Below, one piece after another: positions 33,924-42,970 of a stretch of DNA of 51,142 nucleotides. Position 1 is the stretch's first letter. Every line of letters begins with the position of its first letter. The position numbers and the translations under genes are program-made. The notes below the pieces were generated by a model that worked only from the letters and a program-made list of their open reading frames with translations, was not told the origin of the DNA and did not search any database. The stretch comes from a virus, in the IMG/VR virus record IMGVR_UViG_3300033552_000014, positions 1 to 51,142 of that record; one strand, 5' to 3'.

Positions 33924-34877
33924 ATGAACAAAATAAAAGCCTACCTAGACGAAGCGTCAATTCAGTACTATTCCGGCACACCCATTATTAGTGATGAGTT
34001 GTTTGACCGTTTGGCTGAATCCATTGGGTATGCTAAAGTAGGTGCTAAGCAACATGAAAATTTGTGTAAGCACTACTACCCCATGTACAGCCTTCAAAAG
34101 TACTACGAAGACGAAGGTACTGCCCCTCTTGCTAATGTAGCTAATAAAGTCTGCACTCCTAAACTAGACGGTGCCGCACTGAGCTTACTGTATATTGCTG
34201 GTCAACTAGTGCAAGCATTGCAACGAGGTGATGGTATTGAAGGCAATAACATTACCGATAAGGTCATTGCTAGAAAAACATTGGTACCTCTTACAGTAGC
34301 CAGACTAGGTGTTTTTCAAGTTATTGGAGAAATTGTAGCTTCTAAAGAGATTCCTAATAGCCGCAACTATGCTAGCGGGGCCTTAAATCTTAAAGATACG
34401 GCAGAATTTTGTACCCGTGCCGTCAGCTTTTTTGCGTATGGCGTATACCCCTTTCAAGAGGAAACTTATAGCCATGATATTAAAAGCCTTAAAGCGCTTG
34501 GGTTTGATACTATATTCGATAACGACCTTCATAATATCTATCCTTGTGATGGTGTCGTATTTCGTGTTGACAATAATAGACAGTTTGAAGAGCTGGGTTA
34601 CACATCTAAGCATCCTCGCGGCGCGTATGCTAAGAAAGAACGCCAGGAAGCGGTAGAGACACAAATCATTTCAGTGGAATGGGGTGTAGGTAAAACAGGT
34701 AAAGTTACGCCTGTAGCTATACTAAAGCCCATTATGATTGGCGATAAACTAGTTTCTCGTGCTACATTAAATAATCCCGGATTTATTGAAATGCTGGGGC
34801 TATGTATAGGTGATACAGTAGGTGTGATTTTAGGTGGCGAAATAATCCCCTGCATTACACACAAAGTTGATGCTTAA
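33924..34877 (+). CDS. ligA: NAD+-dependent DNA ligase, nucleotidyltransferase half (LigA)
   Basis: 317 residues. The Ia-type opening YYSGTPIISDELFDRL binds NAD+. The adenylation motif K80-L-D-G83 carries the AMP-accepting Lys; GEIVASKEIPNSRNYASG, DGVVFRVD and the OB-fold segment (VSRATLNNPGF, GDTVGVILGGEIIP) follow. It stops after the OB fold; the Zn, HhH and BRCT parts are in the next gene, as in T5. Together they seal nicks during replication. Confidence 0.93.
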   Translation: MNKIKAYLDEASIQYYSGTPIISDELFDRLAESIGYAKVGAKQHENLCKHYYPMYSLQKYYEDEGTAPLANVANKVCTPKLDGAALSLLYIAGQLVQALQRGDGIEGNNITDKVIARKTLVPLTVARLGVFQVIGEIVASKEIPNSRNYASGALNLKDTAEFCTRAVSFFAYGVYPFQEETYSHDIKSLKALGFDTIFDNDLHNIYPCDGVVFRVDNNRQFEELGYTSKHPRGAYAKKERQEAVETQIISVEWGVGKTGKVTPVAILKPIMIGDKLVSRATLNNPGFIEMLGLCIGDTVGVILGGEIIPCITHKVDA

Positions 34878-34894
34878 GCAATAGAAATTTAGAC

Positions 34895-34923
34895 TTGTGC
34901 TCCTAGCCCTTTTGGGTTATAAT
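34895..34923 (+). promoter_or_regulatory. Sigma70-type promoter (ligase B)
   Basis: TTGTGC (34895-34900), 17-bp spacer, TATAAT (34918-34923), so the second ligase half has its own promoter. Confidence 0.72.
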
Positions 34924-34946
34924 TAATACATAAACCAAAACAAACT

Positions 34947-35708
34947 ATGCAAAAGATCGAGATTCCTACTACCTGTCCTTGTTGTGAGTACCTGCTCGTT
35001 TTTGTTAACGATCAGTTATTTTGTAGGAACACCGCGTGTACTGCTCAGCTTAACAAAAAGCTGGAAAACTTTTGCAAAGTGTTACAAATTAAAGGCTTCG
35101 GCCCTAAAACTATTGAGAAACTTAATTTAAGTGACATTACTGAATTGTTTTATCTCGAAAGAGACGTAGTTGTAGAAGCCTTAGGAGCTAAAACAGCTGA
35201 CAAACTATTAGACGAAATTGAGCGGGCCAAGGGTGCTGATTTAGCTACCGTACTCGCTTCGTTTTCTATACCCTTAGTTGGAGGAACCGCAGCAACCAAA
35301 ATTGCTAATACAGTTTCTTCAATTGAGGAAATCACTCAAGAGACTTGCAAACTGGCAGGTCTTGGAGAAAAAGTTACCGCTAATCTGTTGAACTGGCTTA
35401 GCACAGAGTATCTAGAAATGGTAGAGTTCCTGCCATTTAGTTTCAAAAGTTCAGGTAAGCCACCAGTTAATATAAACGCTAAACGTGTTTGTATTACAGG
35501 TAAATTAAAGTCCTTTAAGAAGAAAGCTGATGCTGAATCTTCCCTCTCAGCGGCAGGCTTCATTTTAGTAGACTCTGTGACTAAAACCACAGATTATCTA
35601 GTAGACGAAGAAGGCAAAATGTCTAGTAAACGGGAAAAAGCCGTGCAATACGGTATTATTATTATAACTGATCTAAATGATCTACTGAAAGAAAAAATTA
35701 ATGACTGA
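34947..35708 (+). CDS. ligB: NAD+-dependent DNA ligase, Zn/HhH/BRCT half (LigB)
   Basis: 253 residues: zinc finger with C10, C13, C26 and C31; helix-hairpin-helix repeats from about 45 to 170 (IKGFGPKTIEKLNL, AGLGEKVTANLLNW); BRCT domain from about 180 (RVCITGKLKSFKKKADAESS) to the end. Complements the catalytic half encoded upstream. Its end overlaps the D5-like start by 8 nt. Confidence 0.92.
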   Translation: MQKIEIPTTCPCCEYLLVFVNDQLFCRNTACTAQLNKKLENFCKVLQIKGFGPKTIEKLNLSDITELFYLERDVVVEALGAKTADKLLDEIERAKGADLATVLASFSIPLVGGTAATKIANTVSSIEEITQETCKLAGLGEKVTANLLNWLSTEYLEMVEFLPFSFKSSGKPPVNINAKRVCITGKLKSFKKKADAESSLSAAGFILVDSVTKTTDYLVDEEGKMSSKREKAVQYGIIIITDLNDLLKEKIND

Positions 35709-36447
35709 ATCTAAAGCTAAAAAATGGTCTGACGAAACTGTAGCGCAACTCCTATCGATCGTAGGAAGCTCCTCTCCTGTTAGCGTCGAGTCGGTTGAAC
35801 AAGCAGCTACTACACTGGGCGTTACAGAACGTTCCGTTGCATCTAAGTTGCGTCAACTGGACCGTGAAGTTGCTTCGATGGCAAAAGAAAAAATCTCTGC
35901 TTTCACTCCTGAACAAGGTGACGCTCTTGGTAAGTTTGTTGCTGCTAACGCAGGCAATCTTACTTACAAAGATATCGCAGAACAGTTTGAGAGTGGTACA
36001 TTCTCAGCTAAGCAAATCCAGGGCAAGCTACTTGCAATGGAACTGACAGGTAGCGTAAAAGCTGCTGAAAAAGTGGAAGCCGCCCGCATCTACACTCTTG
36101 AAGAAGAAGATGTGTTCGTGAAAATGTCTCAAGCAGGCAAGTTCATTGAAGAAATCGCTGTAACGCTCGGCAAGAGCATTGCTAGTGTTCGTGGTAAAGC
36201 ACTGTCGCTGACCCGTAAAGGTCAGATTGACAAAATTCCTACACAGAAAGATAGTCACGCAAAGAACGTGACAGACCCTGTGACTGACTTGGGTGATGCA
36301 ATTGCAACTATGACTGTTGCTGAAATTGCTCTCGCTGTTGATAAAACAGAACGTGGTCTGAAAACCCTGCTGACACGTCGTGGCATCAAGGTTGCGGACT
36401 ATGACGGTCAAGCTAAAAAAGCCAAGGCAGAAGCAAAAGCCGCTTAA
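35701..36447 (+). CDS. T5 D5-like DNA-binding protein, four HTH-like repeats
   Basis: 248 residues in about four repeats of 45-60: KWSDETVAQLL..LGVTERSVASKLRQL; FTPEQGDALG..FSAKQIQGKLLAM; YTLEEEDVFV..LGKSIASVRGKALSL; and a shorter ..MTVAEIALAVDKTERGLKTL. Each has the look of a helix-turn-helix. T5 D5, at the same place next to the ligase genes, is an abundant early DNA-binding protein affecting replication and transcription. A strong terminator follows. Codon use is less AT-rich than its neighbours, suiting high expression. Confidence 0.8.
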   Translation: MTESKAKKWSDETVAQLLSIVGSSSPVSVESVEQAATTLGVTERSVASKLRQLDREVASMAKEKISAFTPEQGDALGKFVAANAGNLTYKDIAEQFESGTFSAKQIQGKLLAMELTGSVKAAEKVEAARIYTLEEEDVFVKMSQAGKFIEEIAVTLGKSIASVRGKALSLTRKGQIDKIPTQKDSHAKNVTDPVTDLGDAIATMTVAEIALAVDKTERGLKTLLTRRGIKVADYDGQAKKAKAEAKAA

Positions 36448-36462
36448 TCTAACTGGTTAACT

Positions 36463-36503
36463 AATAGGCCGGGAGTTACTTATAGCTCCCGGCCTATTTC
36501 TGT
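36463..36503 (+). terminator. Intrinsic terminator
   Basis: AATAGGCCGGGAG pairs with CTCCCGGCCTATT around a 9-nt loop, followed by TCTGTTT; strong GC stem after the D5-like gene. Confidence 0.88.
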
Positions 36504-36510
36504 TTATACT

Positions 36511-36615
36511 ATGAAAATAATTAAAATATGGACCCTAAGCTGTAGTGAATGCTCAATGACACAACTACATCAGCCGTGTGAAGCTTGTCCAAATAGATCG
36601 GCCCAAAAATTATGA
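36511..36615 (+). CDS. Cys-rich 34-aa peptide
   Basis: 34 codons beginning MKIIKIWTLSCSECSMTQLH, with CSEC and CEAC pairs able to bind zinc. ATGA overlap with the next gene. Confidence 0.5.
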   Translation: MKIIKIWTLSCSECSMTQLHQPCEACPNRSAQKL

Positions 36616-36914
36616 AAGTTACTATAACTTATCACGATAACGATGCTTTTACGGCTGAAGAGGTTGTAAAACAAGCAGAGCACAATTATGGCAAAGCAGC
36701 TAAAGTTGAGATCATGCCTGAGTCTACAAAGGCGCATGATCTTGTATACTTCGCTTTGCAGCAAATTGTTACGCATGAACAATTAAGTCTTCTATACGAT
36801 GACAAGTTTGGCTATCAAGCCAGCTTGCAAAAACTACGGAATGAAACACTTTATAAAATGGGTGAAATTCTAGACCAAGTTATTATTGATAATGAAAGTC
36901 GAGTAGCTGTATAA
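36612..36914 (+). CDS. Hypothetical 100-aa protein
   Basis: 100 residues, MKVTITYHDNDAFTAEEVVK onward; alpha/beta with a helical second half. The ITYHD.D..T.EEV....E.NYG..A.V.I.P pattern occurs in small T5-like proteins. TAATG overlap with the next gene. Confidence 0.65.
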   Translation: MKVTITYHDNDAFTAEEVVKQAEHNYGKAAKVEIMPESTKAHDLVYFALQQIVTHEQLSLLYDDKFGYQASLQKLRNETLYKMGEILDQVIIDNESRVAV

Positions 36915-37054
36915 TGAAATATAAACACTATCCTGTACCAACACCCCCTAATACCGAGCACATTTGTGATTTTTGTGGAGTATTAACTGCCCCTAAGTAC
37001 GAGCACACATGGTGGCCGTGCAGATTCATATCCTGGCTGACAAAAGAGAGATAA
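36914..37054 (+). CDS. Cys-containing 46-aa peptide
   Basis: 46 codons beginning MKYKHYPVPTPPNTEHICDF, with CDFC and a later C in a Trp-rich context. Begins on the preceding stop (TAATG) and ends 3 nt before the helicase. Possible zinc knuckle. Confidence 0.5.
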   Translation: MKYKHYPVPTPPNTEHICDFCGVLTAPKYEHTWWPCRFISWLTKER

Positions 37055-37057
37055 CCG

Positions 37058-38446
37058 ATGGATATTAGCGCAATAGTAATTAATAAACTTTTAGTAGAGC
37101 GCAATATCGAAGTATGGGCTAAATTAAAATTAGCGTTTCTTGACCCTGCGTATTCTTCAATATATACTTTAATTACTAAGTATTATGATAAGTATAGCAC
37201 TATACCCTCGTTCCCTGACTTAGAGATATTAGCAAGGGAGGGTATTGCTCAAAAAACTTTAGCCACCCTTCGACTTATTGATGAAACTGACATTAGCGCC
37301 GAAGTCGCCCTAGACGCCTTAATTGATCAGTATACCCAAAACCAGTGTATTATACTATTGGATAAGTTTATTGATAAACTTCCACTATATGATAGCACTG
37401 AGGTAAAAGAAAGCCTAGCGAGTATAGTACTAACCTTAGATGAAAAGACGCTAAAAACAGAAGGTGTCTTTGCAATGAATGAGATTATGGTCTTTGTACG
37501 GCCAGAAGAGTTAGCTAAAAACAGAGTACATCTTGGACTTAATAATACGTTTGATTCCGTATTAGGTGGAGTAGCTAGACAAGAGCTTATCCTAATAGGC
37601 GGAAAACGTGGTTCCGGTAAATCTATTACTTGTAGTAATCTGATGATTAATCAGTATGAAATGGGTAATACTAGTGTGTATTTCACTATTGAAATGATTG
37701 CTCATGAAACCTTACAAAGAAACATGAGTATTTTAGCTAATGTAAATCACATGAACCTAAAGAACAACAAGTTAACAGACGATGAGATGTTAAAGGTTGT
37801 TAAGTCTCGTGCAGCTATGTTTGTAGACGCCGACGAGTATGTACAAGAATTTGTTAAAACTAAAGATCAGTATAAGTTCGAGGAAAATGTAGTTAACAAT
37901 TGTGTTCTACAAGATGCTCAAATGATTATTGTAGACGACAGGGCGCTGTCTCTTACCGCCCTAGACTTACATTTAGGTAAAGTTAAAGCTCGCTTTGGTG
38001 ATAAATTTACGTTAGGTATTGTGGATTACTTGAATCAAATTGTAGTAGAAGGCGGCTCTGATCAGTTTGATTGGAAGCCTCAGATTGTTATTAGTAAAAA
38101 GCTAAAAGAGCTAGCACGTAAGCACGACATTGTTTTAGTATCTCCGTATCAAATTGACGATAAAGGAGAAACCCGTTTTGCTAAAGGTATCCTAGATGCC
38201 GCGGATATTGCGGTGCTAATGGAGGCCCATACTAAAGAAGATAATGCTATTAGTATGGAGACTACTAAAATTCGCGGAGCAAAAGAAATGAAGTTTACCA
38301 GTCCTATGGATTGGGATACTCTGCGTATTAGCCCACAATCTATTGAAAAACCGGTTGTGGTTGAAAAACCTAAGAAAGATACGATGAAACGTGCAGGTAG
38401 TAAAGACACAGGCGAGCCTGCAGGAGATTTACCGTGGGACGCCTAG
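37058..38446 (+). CDS. DnaB-like replicative helicase (T5 D6-like)
   Basis: 462 residues. The N-terminal 150 are helical; the RecA-like core carries Walker A GKRGSGKS (182-189), a Walker B-type strand (..FTLGIVDYLNQIVVEG..), and a C-terminal KIRGAKEMKF motif. DnaB-family helicases unwind the fork 5' to 3' and load primase. Here it lies directly before the primase, as in T5. The last 13 nt overlap a small gene. Confidence 0.9.
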   Translation: MDISAIVINKLLVERNIEVWAKLKLAFLDPAYSSIYTLITKYYDKYSTIPSFPDLEILAREGIAQKTLATLRLIDETDISAEVALDALIDQYTQNQCIILLDKFIDKLPLYDSTEVKESLASIVLTLDEKTLKTEGVFAMNEIMVFVRPEELAKNRVHLGLNNTFDSVLGGVARQELILIGGKRGSGKSITCSNLMINQYEMGNTSVYFTIEMIAHETLQRNMSILANVNHMNLKNNKLTDDEMLKVVKSRAAMFVDADEYVQEFVKTKDQYKFEENVVNNCVLQDAQMIIVDDRALSLTALDLHLGKVKARFGDKFTLGIVDYLNQIVVEGGSDQFDWKPQIVISKKLKELARKHDIVLVSPYQIDDKGETRFAKGILDAADIAVLMEAHTKEDNAISMETTKIRGAKEMKFTSPMDWDTLRISPQSIEKPVVVEKPKKDTMKRAGSKDTGEPAGDLPWDA

Positions 38447-38634
38447 AAACGCACCCTAGCGGTTTAAAAGAAGCTGAGCTAGCTTTTGTAAGCTTTGAAT
38501 TCTGGATGCTGCCTGATAATGCTAACCTATCTAGAGACGAACAAGGCACGTGGTCTGAGCCGGGAGTATGGGAAAGGCTACTAGCCTTTCAGCAAGGGTG
38601 GAAGGCTAGTAAAGATTTTAATGGAGATAGTTAA
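38434..38634 (+). CDS. Hypothetical 66-aa protein
   Basis: 66 residues, MGRLETHPSGLKEAELAFVS onward, Trp-rich (FWML, TWSE, VWER, GWKA). Lies between helicase and primase, overlapping both slightly, so a replication accessory role is possible but unproven. Confidence 0.62.
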   Translation: MGRLETHPSGLKEAELAFVSFEFWMLPDNANLSRDEQGTWSEPGVWERLLAFQQGWKASKDFNGDS

Positions 38635-39485
38635 TGAGCGACCCCGTCCTAGACCTATTAAAAGAAAAAGGCATTGCCTTCTCTATTTCAGGAAAAGACT
38701 ACGTAACTCACTGTTTTAATCCAGATCACTCAGACAATACGCCTAGCTTTAGAATTGATAGAGTTACCGGTATAAGCCACTGCTTTTCTTGTGGGTATAA
38801 AGCCAACATATTTAAGTTTTATGGGCTATTAACTAATAATGTGTCCATTAGAATCGCAAAGCTAAAAGAAAAATTAAAAGCTTTGAATGAGAGTACAAAC
38901 GGGCTACTTCCTATGGAAGGCAGTGTTCTAGCTACATTACCTTTTAGAAATATTAGTGCAAAAACACTTAAGCAGTTTGGGGCTTTCCAAACTGATCAAG
39001 TAGACCAAATGACAGACCGTATAGTGTTCCCTATCACTGATGTACGTAATAAAACTGTGTGTTATGTAGGTAGACATATGTTGTCTAATGGAAATCCTAG
39101 GTACGTTAACTACCCGCCAGGAGTAACAATACCGCTATTTCCAGTAAGGTTTGAGGAAAGATACAGCAGCATAGTACTAGTAGAGGGCATATTCGATATG
39201 CTTAATTGTTACGATAAAGGTCTCCGTAACGTAGTATGTACCTTCGGTACACAAAAGTTAACTGGTGATATACAGCAGAAAATGCTTAGTTATAAAGTTA
39301 TGGGTATCGAAAGAATATTTATACTTTACGACGGCGATGATGCAGGTAGAGAAGCAGCAAAAAAGATTAAGCCTTTACTAGAAGAAGCAGACTTTATAGT
39401 AGAAATTATCAATTTACCTGATGGTACTGACCCGGGTGACTTAGATACTGAAAACGTTGAGTCTTTAACAGAATATACAAAGTAA
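38634..39485 (+). CDS. DnaG-type primase (TOPRIM)
   Basis: 283 residues. The N-terminal zinc-binding region has C27, H32, C50 and C53 (HCFNPDHS..HCFSCGYKAN). The TOPRIM domain has VLVEGIFDML (about 180-189) and LYDGDDAGREAA (about 229-240), supplying the acidic metal ligands. Shorter than bacterial DnaG because the helicase-binding domain is missing. Makes RNA primers with the adjacent helicase. Confidence 0.92.
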   Translation: MSDPVLDLLKEKGIAFSISGKDYVTHCFNPDHSDNTPSFRIDRVTGISHCFSCGYKANIFKFYGLLTNNVSIRIAKLKEKLKALNESTNGLLPMEGSVLATLPFRNISAKTLKQFGAFQTDQVDQMTDRIVFPITDVRNKTVCYVGRHMLSNGNPRYVNYPPGVTIPLFPVRFEERYSSIVLVEGIFDMLNCYDKGLRNVVCTFGTQKLTGDIQQKMLSYKVMGIERIFILYDGDDAGREAAKKIKPLLEEADFIVEIINLPDGTDPGDLDTENVESLTEYTK

Positions 39486-41782
39486 TGAAAATAGCTATAA
39501 TAGATAAAGCCCCAAGTAGAAATAACTATGCTGACCACTTTAAGTTTGACTTTGAGTTGTTTCATATGTCCAGCGTGCCCGTCCCTAAGCTGTTGAAAAA
39601 AGACGTTGATCTAGTTGTAGACCTAGACGAGTATACATACGTTATTCTTGTTGGCTCAGAAGCAGCTAAAGAGTATGCAAAAATTAGTTCTGTTACTAAT
39701 TACGCAGGTCAGCTAATGCACGATAAGTTTATCTGTATTAGCAACCCAGGAATCCTTCACTTTAAGCCTGAAGGCAAAGAAGCCTTTAAACGCGCAGTAG
39801 ACCGCATTCATAAGTACGTTTCTGGCGACATTAAACCACTAAAAGAATCTGGCGAGTACTTAGGTATAGCTAATAGCGAGAAAGCCTTAAAGTTTCTAAA
39901 AGAAGTGTTAGCTAATGCCGAAGGTTATGTAACATGGGATACAGAGACAACCTGCCTATACCCTAGAGACGGATATGTTCTAGGTCTTTCTATGTCTTAT
40001 AAGTCTAAACATGGCGCTTATATTTCAACAGATTGTTTAGACGAAGAGTGCATGGTAGTGCTAAGAGATATTATCAGCAGCCACTCTGCCGTATTTCATA
40101 ACATGAAGTTTGATATTAAGATGATAGAGTATCATCTAGGACTTCGTTTTAATCGTAGCAGAGTACATGACACAATGTGTATGCACTACTGTTTAGATGA
40201 AAATGACAGTCACGGCTTAAAAGCGCTAGCACTTAAGTATACTGATTATGGTGATTATGATGCTGAATTGGATGACTTTAAAAAGGCTTATTGCGCAAAG
40301 ACGGGACTATCTACAGATAGTTTTACTTACGACCTTATTCCTTTCGATATTATTAGTAAGTATGCCGCTATTGATACTGCTGTTACATTCGATCTGTTCC
40401 ACAAGTTCTGGCCCTTAATTCAGAAAAATGCTAAGATTCTTAATGTCTACAACACACTAATGATTCCCGGCACACTGTTCTTAATGGACATGGAAGAAGT
40501 AGGCATTCCTATTAGCCGTGAACGTATGACGCAGGCTGAAGTGTACTTAGATAAATGGATTTTAGAAGCCAAGCAAGAGATTTACACATTTGATGCTGTT
40601 AAGCAGTTTGAAGCAGATACGGGTGTAATTTTTAACCCTAATTCAGTGCAGCAACTCCGTAAAGTATTGTTCGACTACGTAAAGCTTAGCCCTGTTCAGG
40701 GCAAACTAACTGCTACTGGAGCTATCTCTACAGATGCTGAGGTGCTAAAAGAATTATCAGAACAACATCCGCTACCTGCTGCTATTCTTAAAGTAAGACA
40801 GCTAGGTAAGATCAAAAGCACATACATTAGTAAAATTTTACCGGAGTTAGATAAAGATGGGCGAATTCGTACAAACTTCAATCTTATTTTTACCACTAGT
40901 GGAAGGTTGTCTAGTAGCGGTAAATTTAACGCTCAGCAAATTCCGCGGGACAATCCAATTATTAAAGGTTGCATCGTCGCTCCTCCGGGATATAAGATTG
41001 TATCGCAAGATTTGACCACTGCTGAAATGTACTATGCTGCTGTACTATCAGCAGACAAAAATCTTCAGAAAGTGTTCTCTAGTGGGGGCGACTTTCACAG
41101 TACTATTGCTAAAATGGTATTTGATTTGGTATGTGATGTAGCAGATGTAAAAAAGATGTTTGGCTCAATGAGACAATCAGCTAAAGCTATTTCATTCGGA
41201 ATTTTATATGGCTCTGGTCCGCAAAAAGTATCTGACACCGTAAGTAAAGCTACAGGTGAATATTATGGAGTAGACAGGGCAAGAGAAGATATTAAGGCAT
41301 ATTTTGAAAAATTCAACAAACTTAAATCCTGGCTTAAATCTCGCAAAGAGTTTATTGAAGCTAACGGGTATACTTACAGTTTCTTTGGCCGTAAGCGTCG
41401 CCTTATTAACGTCTTCTCAACGGATAAAGGCATCGCTGCCCATGAGGTACGAAGCGGTATCAACGCAGAAATACAATCAATCGCCAGCGATGTAAATCTA
41501 TTAGCCGCTATTGATACAGCTAATGAGATAAAAGAGAAAAAGCTAGATGCAGAAATATTTATGCTTGTGCACGACTCTATTGTAGCTGTAGTAAAAGATG
41601 AAAATGTAGAGGAGTACTGTGCTATTTTGCGTAAAAATACCCAGAAAGATCGTGGATGCTCTATTCCCGGTTCCCCAATCGGAGTAGACCAGGACATTGG
41701 TCAAGATTACGCTTTTGGTGATTTTGAAGACTACTACAAGCTAGAAAACGGTATTCTTAGCTTAACTGAAAAAGATGCATAG
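39485..41782 (+). CDS. Family A DNA polymerase with 3'-5' exonuclease
   Basis: 765 residues. Exonuclease motif I WDTETT (151-156), then HNMKFDIKM and YAAIDTAVTF; polymerase motif A KIVSQDLTTAEMYYAA (DLTTAE rather than DYSQIE), motif B RQSAKAISFGILYGSG, motif C LVHDSIVAVV. No 5' nuclease domain; that activity is in the separate flap endonuclease at 50023. Same order as T5 pol. Overlaps primase and the next gene by a few bases. Confidence 0.95.
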   Translation: MKIAIIDKAPSRNNYADHFKFDFELFHMSSVPVPKLLKKDVDLVVDLDEYTYVILVGSEAAKEYAKISSVTNYAGQLMHDKFICISNPGILHFKPEGKEAFKRAVDRIHKYVSGDIKPLKESGEYLGIANSEKALKFLKEVLANAEGYVTWDTETTCLYPRDGYVLGLSMSYKSKHGAYISTDCLDEECMVVLRDIISSHSAVFHNMKFDIKMIEYHLGLRFNRSRVHDTMCMHYCLDENDSHGLKALALKYTDYGDYDAELDDFKKAYCAKTGLSTDSFTYDLIPFDIISKYAAIDTAVTFDLFHKFWPLIQKNAKILNVYNTLMIPGTLFLMDMEEVGIPISRERMTQAEVYLDKWILEAKQEIYTFDAVKQFEADTGVIFNPNSVQQLRKVLFDYVKLSPVQGKLTATGAISTDAEVLKELSEQHPLPAAILKVRQLGKIKSTYISKILPELDKDGRIRTNFNLIFTTSGRLSSSGKFNAQQIPRDNPIIKGCIVAPPGYKIVSQDLTTAEMYYAAVLSADKNLQKVFSSGGDFHSTIAKMVFDLVCDVADVKKMFGSMRQSAKAISFGILYGSGPQKVSDTVSKATGEYYGVDRAREDIKAYFEKFNKLKSWLKSRKEFIEANGYTYSFFGRKRRLINVFSTDKGIAAHEVRSGINAEIQSIASDVNLLAAIDTANEIKEKKLDAEIFMLVHDSIVAVVKDENVEEYCAILRKNTQKDRGCSIPGSPIGVDQDIGQDYAFGDFEDYYKLENGILSLTEKDA

Positions 41783-42311
41783 TACTAGTTTAAATACTAT
41801 ATCTTATCCTATATTTCGTATTGGTGTGAATAAACCTCAAACAGACTCGGGGGTTATATTCCACTATTACGAAAAAGATACAGAAGAAGGTACTATAGCT
41901 TCTTTGCGTATTTTTGATGATATCAATTTACCTCAGCAAAGTTTAGCATTGCGTAGACTTTATTTAATAACGCAAGGTGCTAAACTTGCTAAAATTGGGC
42001 AAGCTATATTTTTTCTTGGTGATTTAATAAAACTAGCTACACCTAATACTTGGTTTATTGACTCAGCAGGAAAGATGTTTAACTACGAAAAAAGCACACG
42101 CGCCAAGCTCCAATTTTATGAGATCAGTAAGAATATTCCTATAAACACAGGTGGATCTATAATAGAAGCCAAAGGCATTATTACTAGATTTAAAAGCCTA
42201 TATAGTCCAAGCCCTTATCAAAAATATGTTGGCTTATTACACTTTGGAAAATCCTTAATCTTATATGGATTTTATGAAGAAAAACCTGAAGACACCTGGA
42301 GATTAGTGTGA
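41775..42311 (+). CDS. Hypothetical 178-aa protein
   Basis: 178 residues, MHSTSLNTISYPIFRIGVNK onward; mixed alpha/beta, Ile/Lys-rich, without motifs I recognise. Sits between polymerase and small genes, coupled on both sides. No T5 counterpart comes to mind. Confidence 0.65.
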   Translation: MHSTSLNTISYPIFRIGVNKPQTDSGVIFHYYEKDTEEGTIASLRIFDDINLPQQSLALRRLYLITQGAKLAKIGQAIFFLGDLIKLATPNTWFIDSAGKMFNYEKSTRAKLQFYEISKNIPINTGGSIIEAKGIITRFKSLYSPSPYQKYVGLLHFGKSLILYGFYEEKPEDTWRLV

Positions 42312-42505
42312 TAGAAGAATTATTGGATAGAAATGTTGAGCATGCAAGGCATAACCTTAAACGCGCAACGACTACTTTGGAACTTTTAGACGAAGAAAGG
42401 GCAGAGGCCCAAGCAGAAGTAAGCCGCGCTACTGTTAGCCTAGCTACGCTTACAAAAGAGTCAGCAGACTACAAAGCTTATATAGCTTATAAAAATACAT
42501 TATGA
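42308..42505 (+). CDS. Coiled-coil 65-aa protein
   Basis: 65 residues, MIEELLDRNVEHARHNLKRA onward, almost entirely heptad-patterned and charged, so a single coiled coil. ATGA overlaps with both neighbours. Confidence 0.65.
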   Translation: MIEELLDRNVEHARHNLKRATTTLELLDEERAEAQAEVSRATVSLATLTKESADYKAYIAYKNTL

Positions 42506-42867
42506 GAACAATTATTGCAGGTGGGCGAGAAATTACTGACCCTAAGGTGTTGGAAGCCGCACTAAAGGAGTACGCAGGGCACATAAGCACAGTTATCTGT
42601 GGAGGGGCTAAAGGCGCTGATGAGCTTGGCAAGCAATGGGGAAAATCTAATAATATACCTGTAGAGGAGTTCTTAGCTGAGTGGAGTACCTATGGGCGTA
42701 AAGCAGGTTTTGTGCGTAATGCGCAAATGGCAGAAAACGCAGATGCTTTAGTAGCTCTTTGGGATGGCGAAAGTAAGGGTACTGCTAACATGATTACGGT
42801 AGCTAAAGCTAAAAAACTTAAAGTATTTGTCTACTTAGTAGGAGATCAACATCAAAGCAATAATTAG
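42502..42867 (+). CDS. SLOG / DUF2493-family protein (YspA-like)
   Basis: 121 residues. MRTIIAGGREITDP, then VICGGAKGADELGKQWG and ALVALWDGESKGTANMI are the nucleotide-binding loops of DUF2493, part of the SLOG Rossmann-like superfamily that senses or hydrolyses nucleotide-derived ligands (also found in defence systems). A phage copy may modify NAD- or ADP-ribose-like signals; this is inference. Confidence 0.85.
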   Translation: MRTIIAGGREITDPKVLEAALKEYAGHISTVICGGAKGADELGKQWGKSNNIPVEEFLAEWSTYGRKAGFVRNAQMAENADALVALWDGESKGTANMITVAKAKKLKVFVYLVGDQHQSNN

Positions 42868-42970
42868 TAATAAGATATACTTAGACACTACTCCAGAAAT
42901 ACTTAAATCTATTACAGCTGCTTTAACTTATAAAATTAAGAAACCTGCTAGGCCTGGCATTTCTTTTGGT

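Noticed and set aside
34383-34664. Frames on both strands within ligase A
   Set aside because: The ligase motifs continue through this stretch; the others are shadows.
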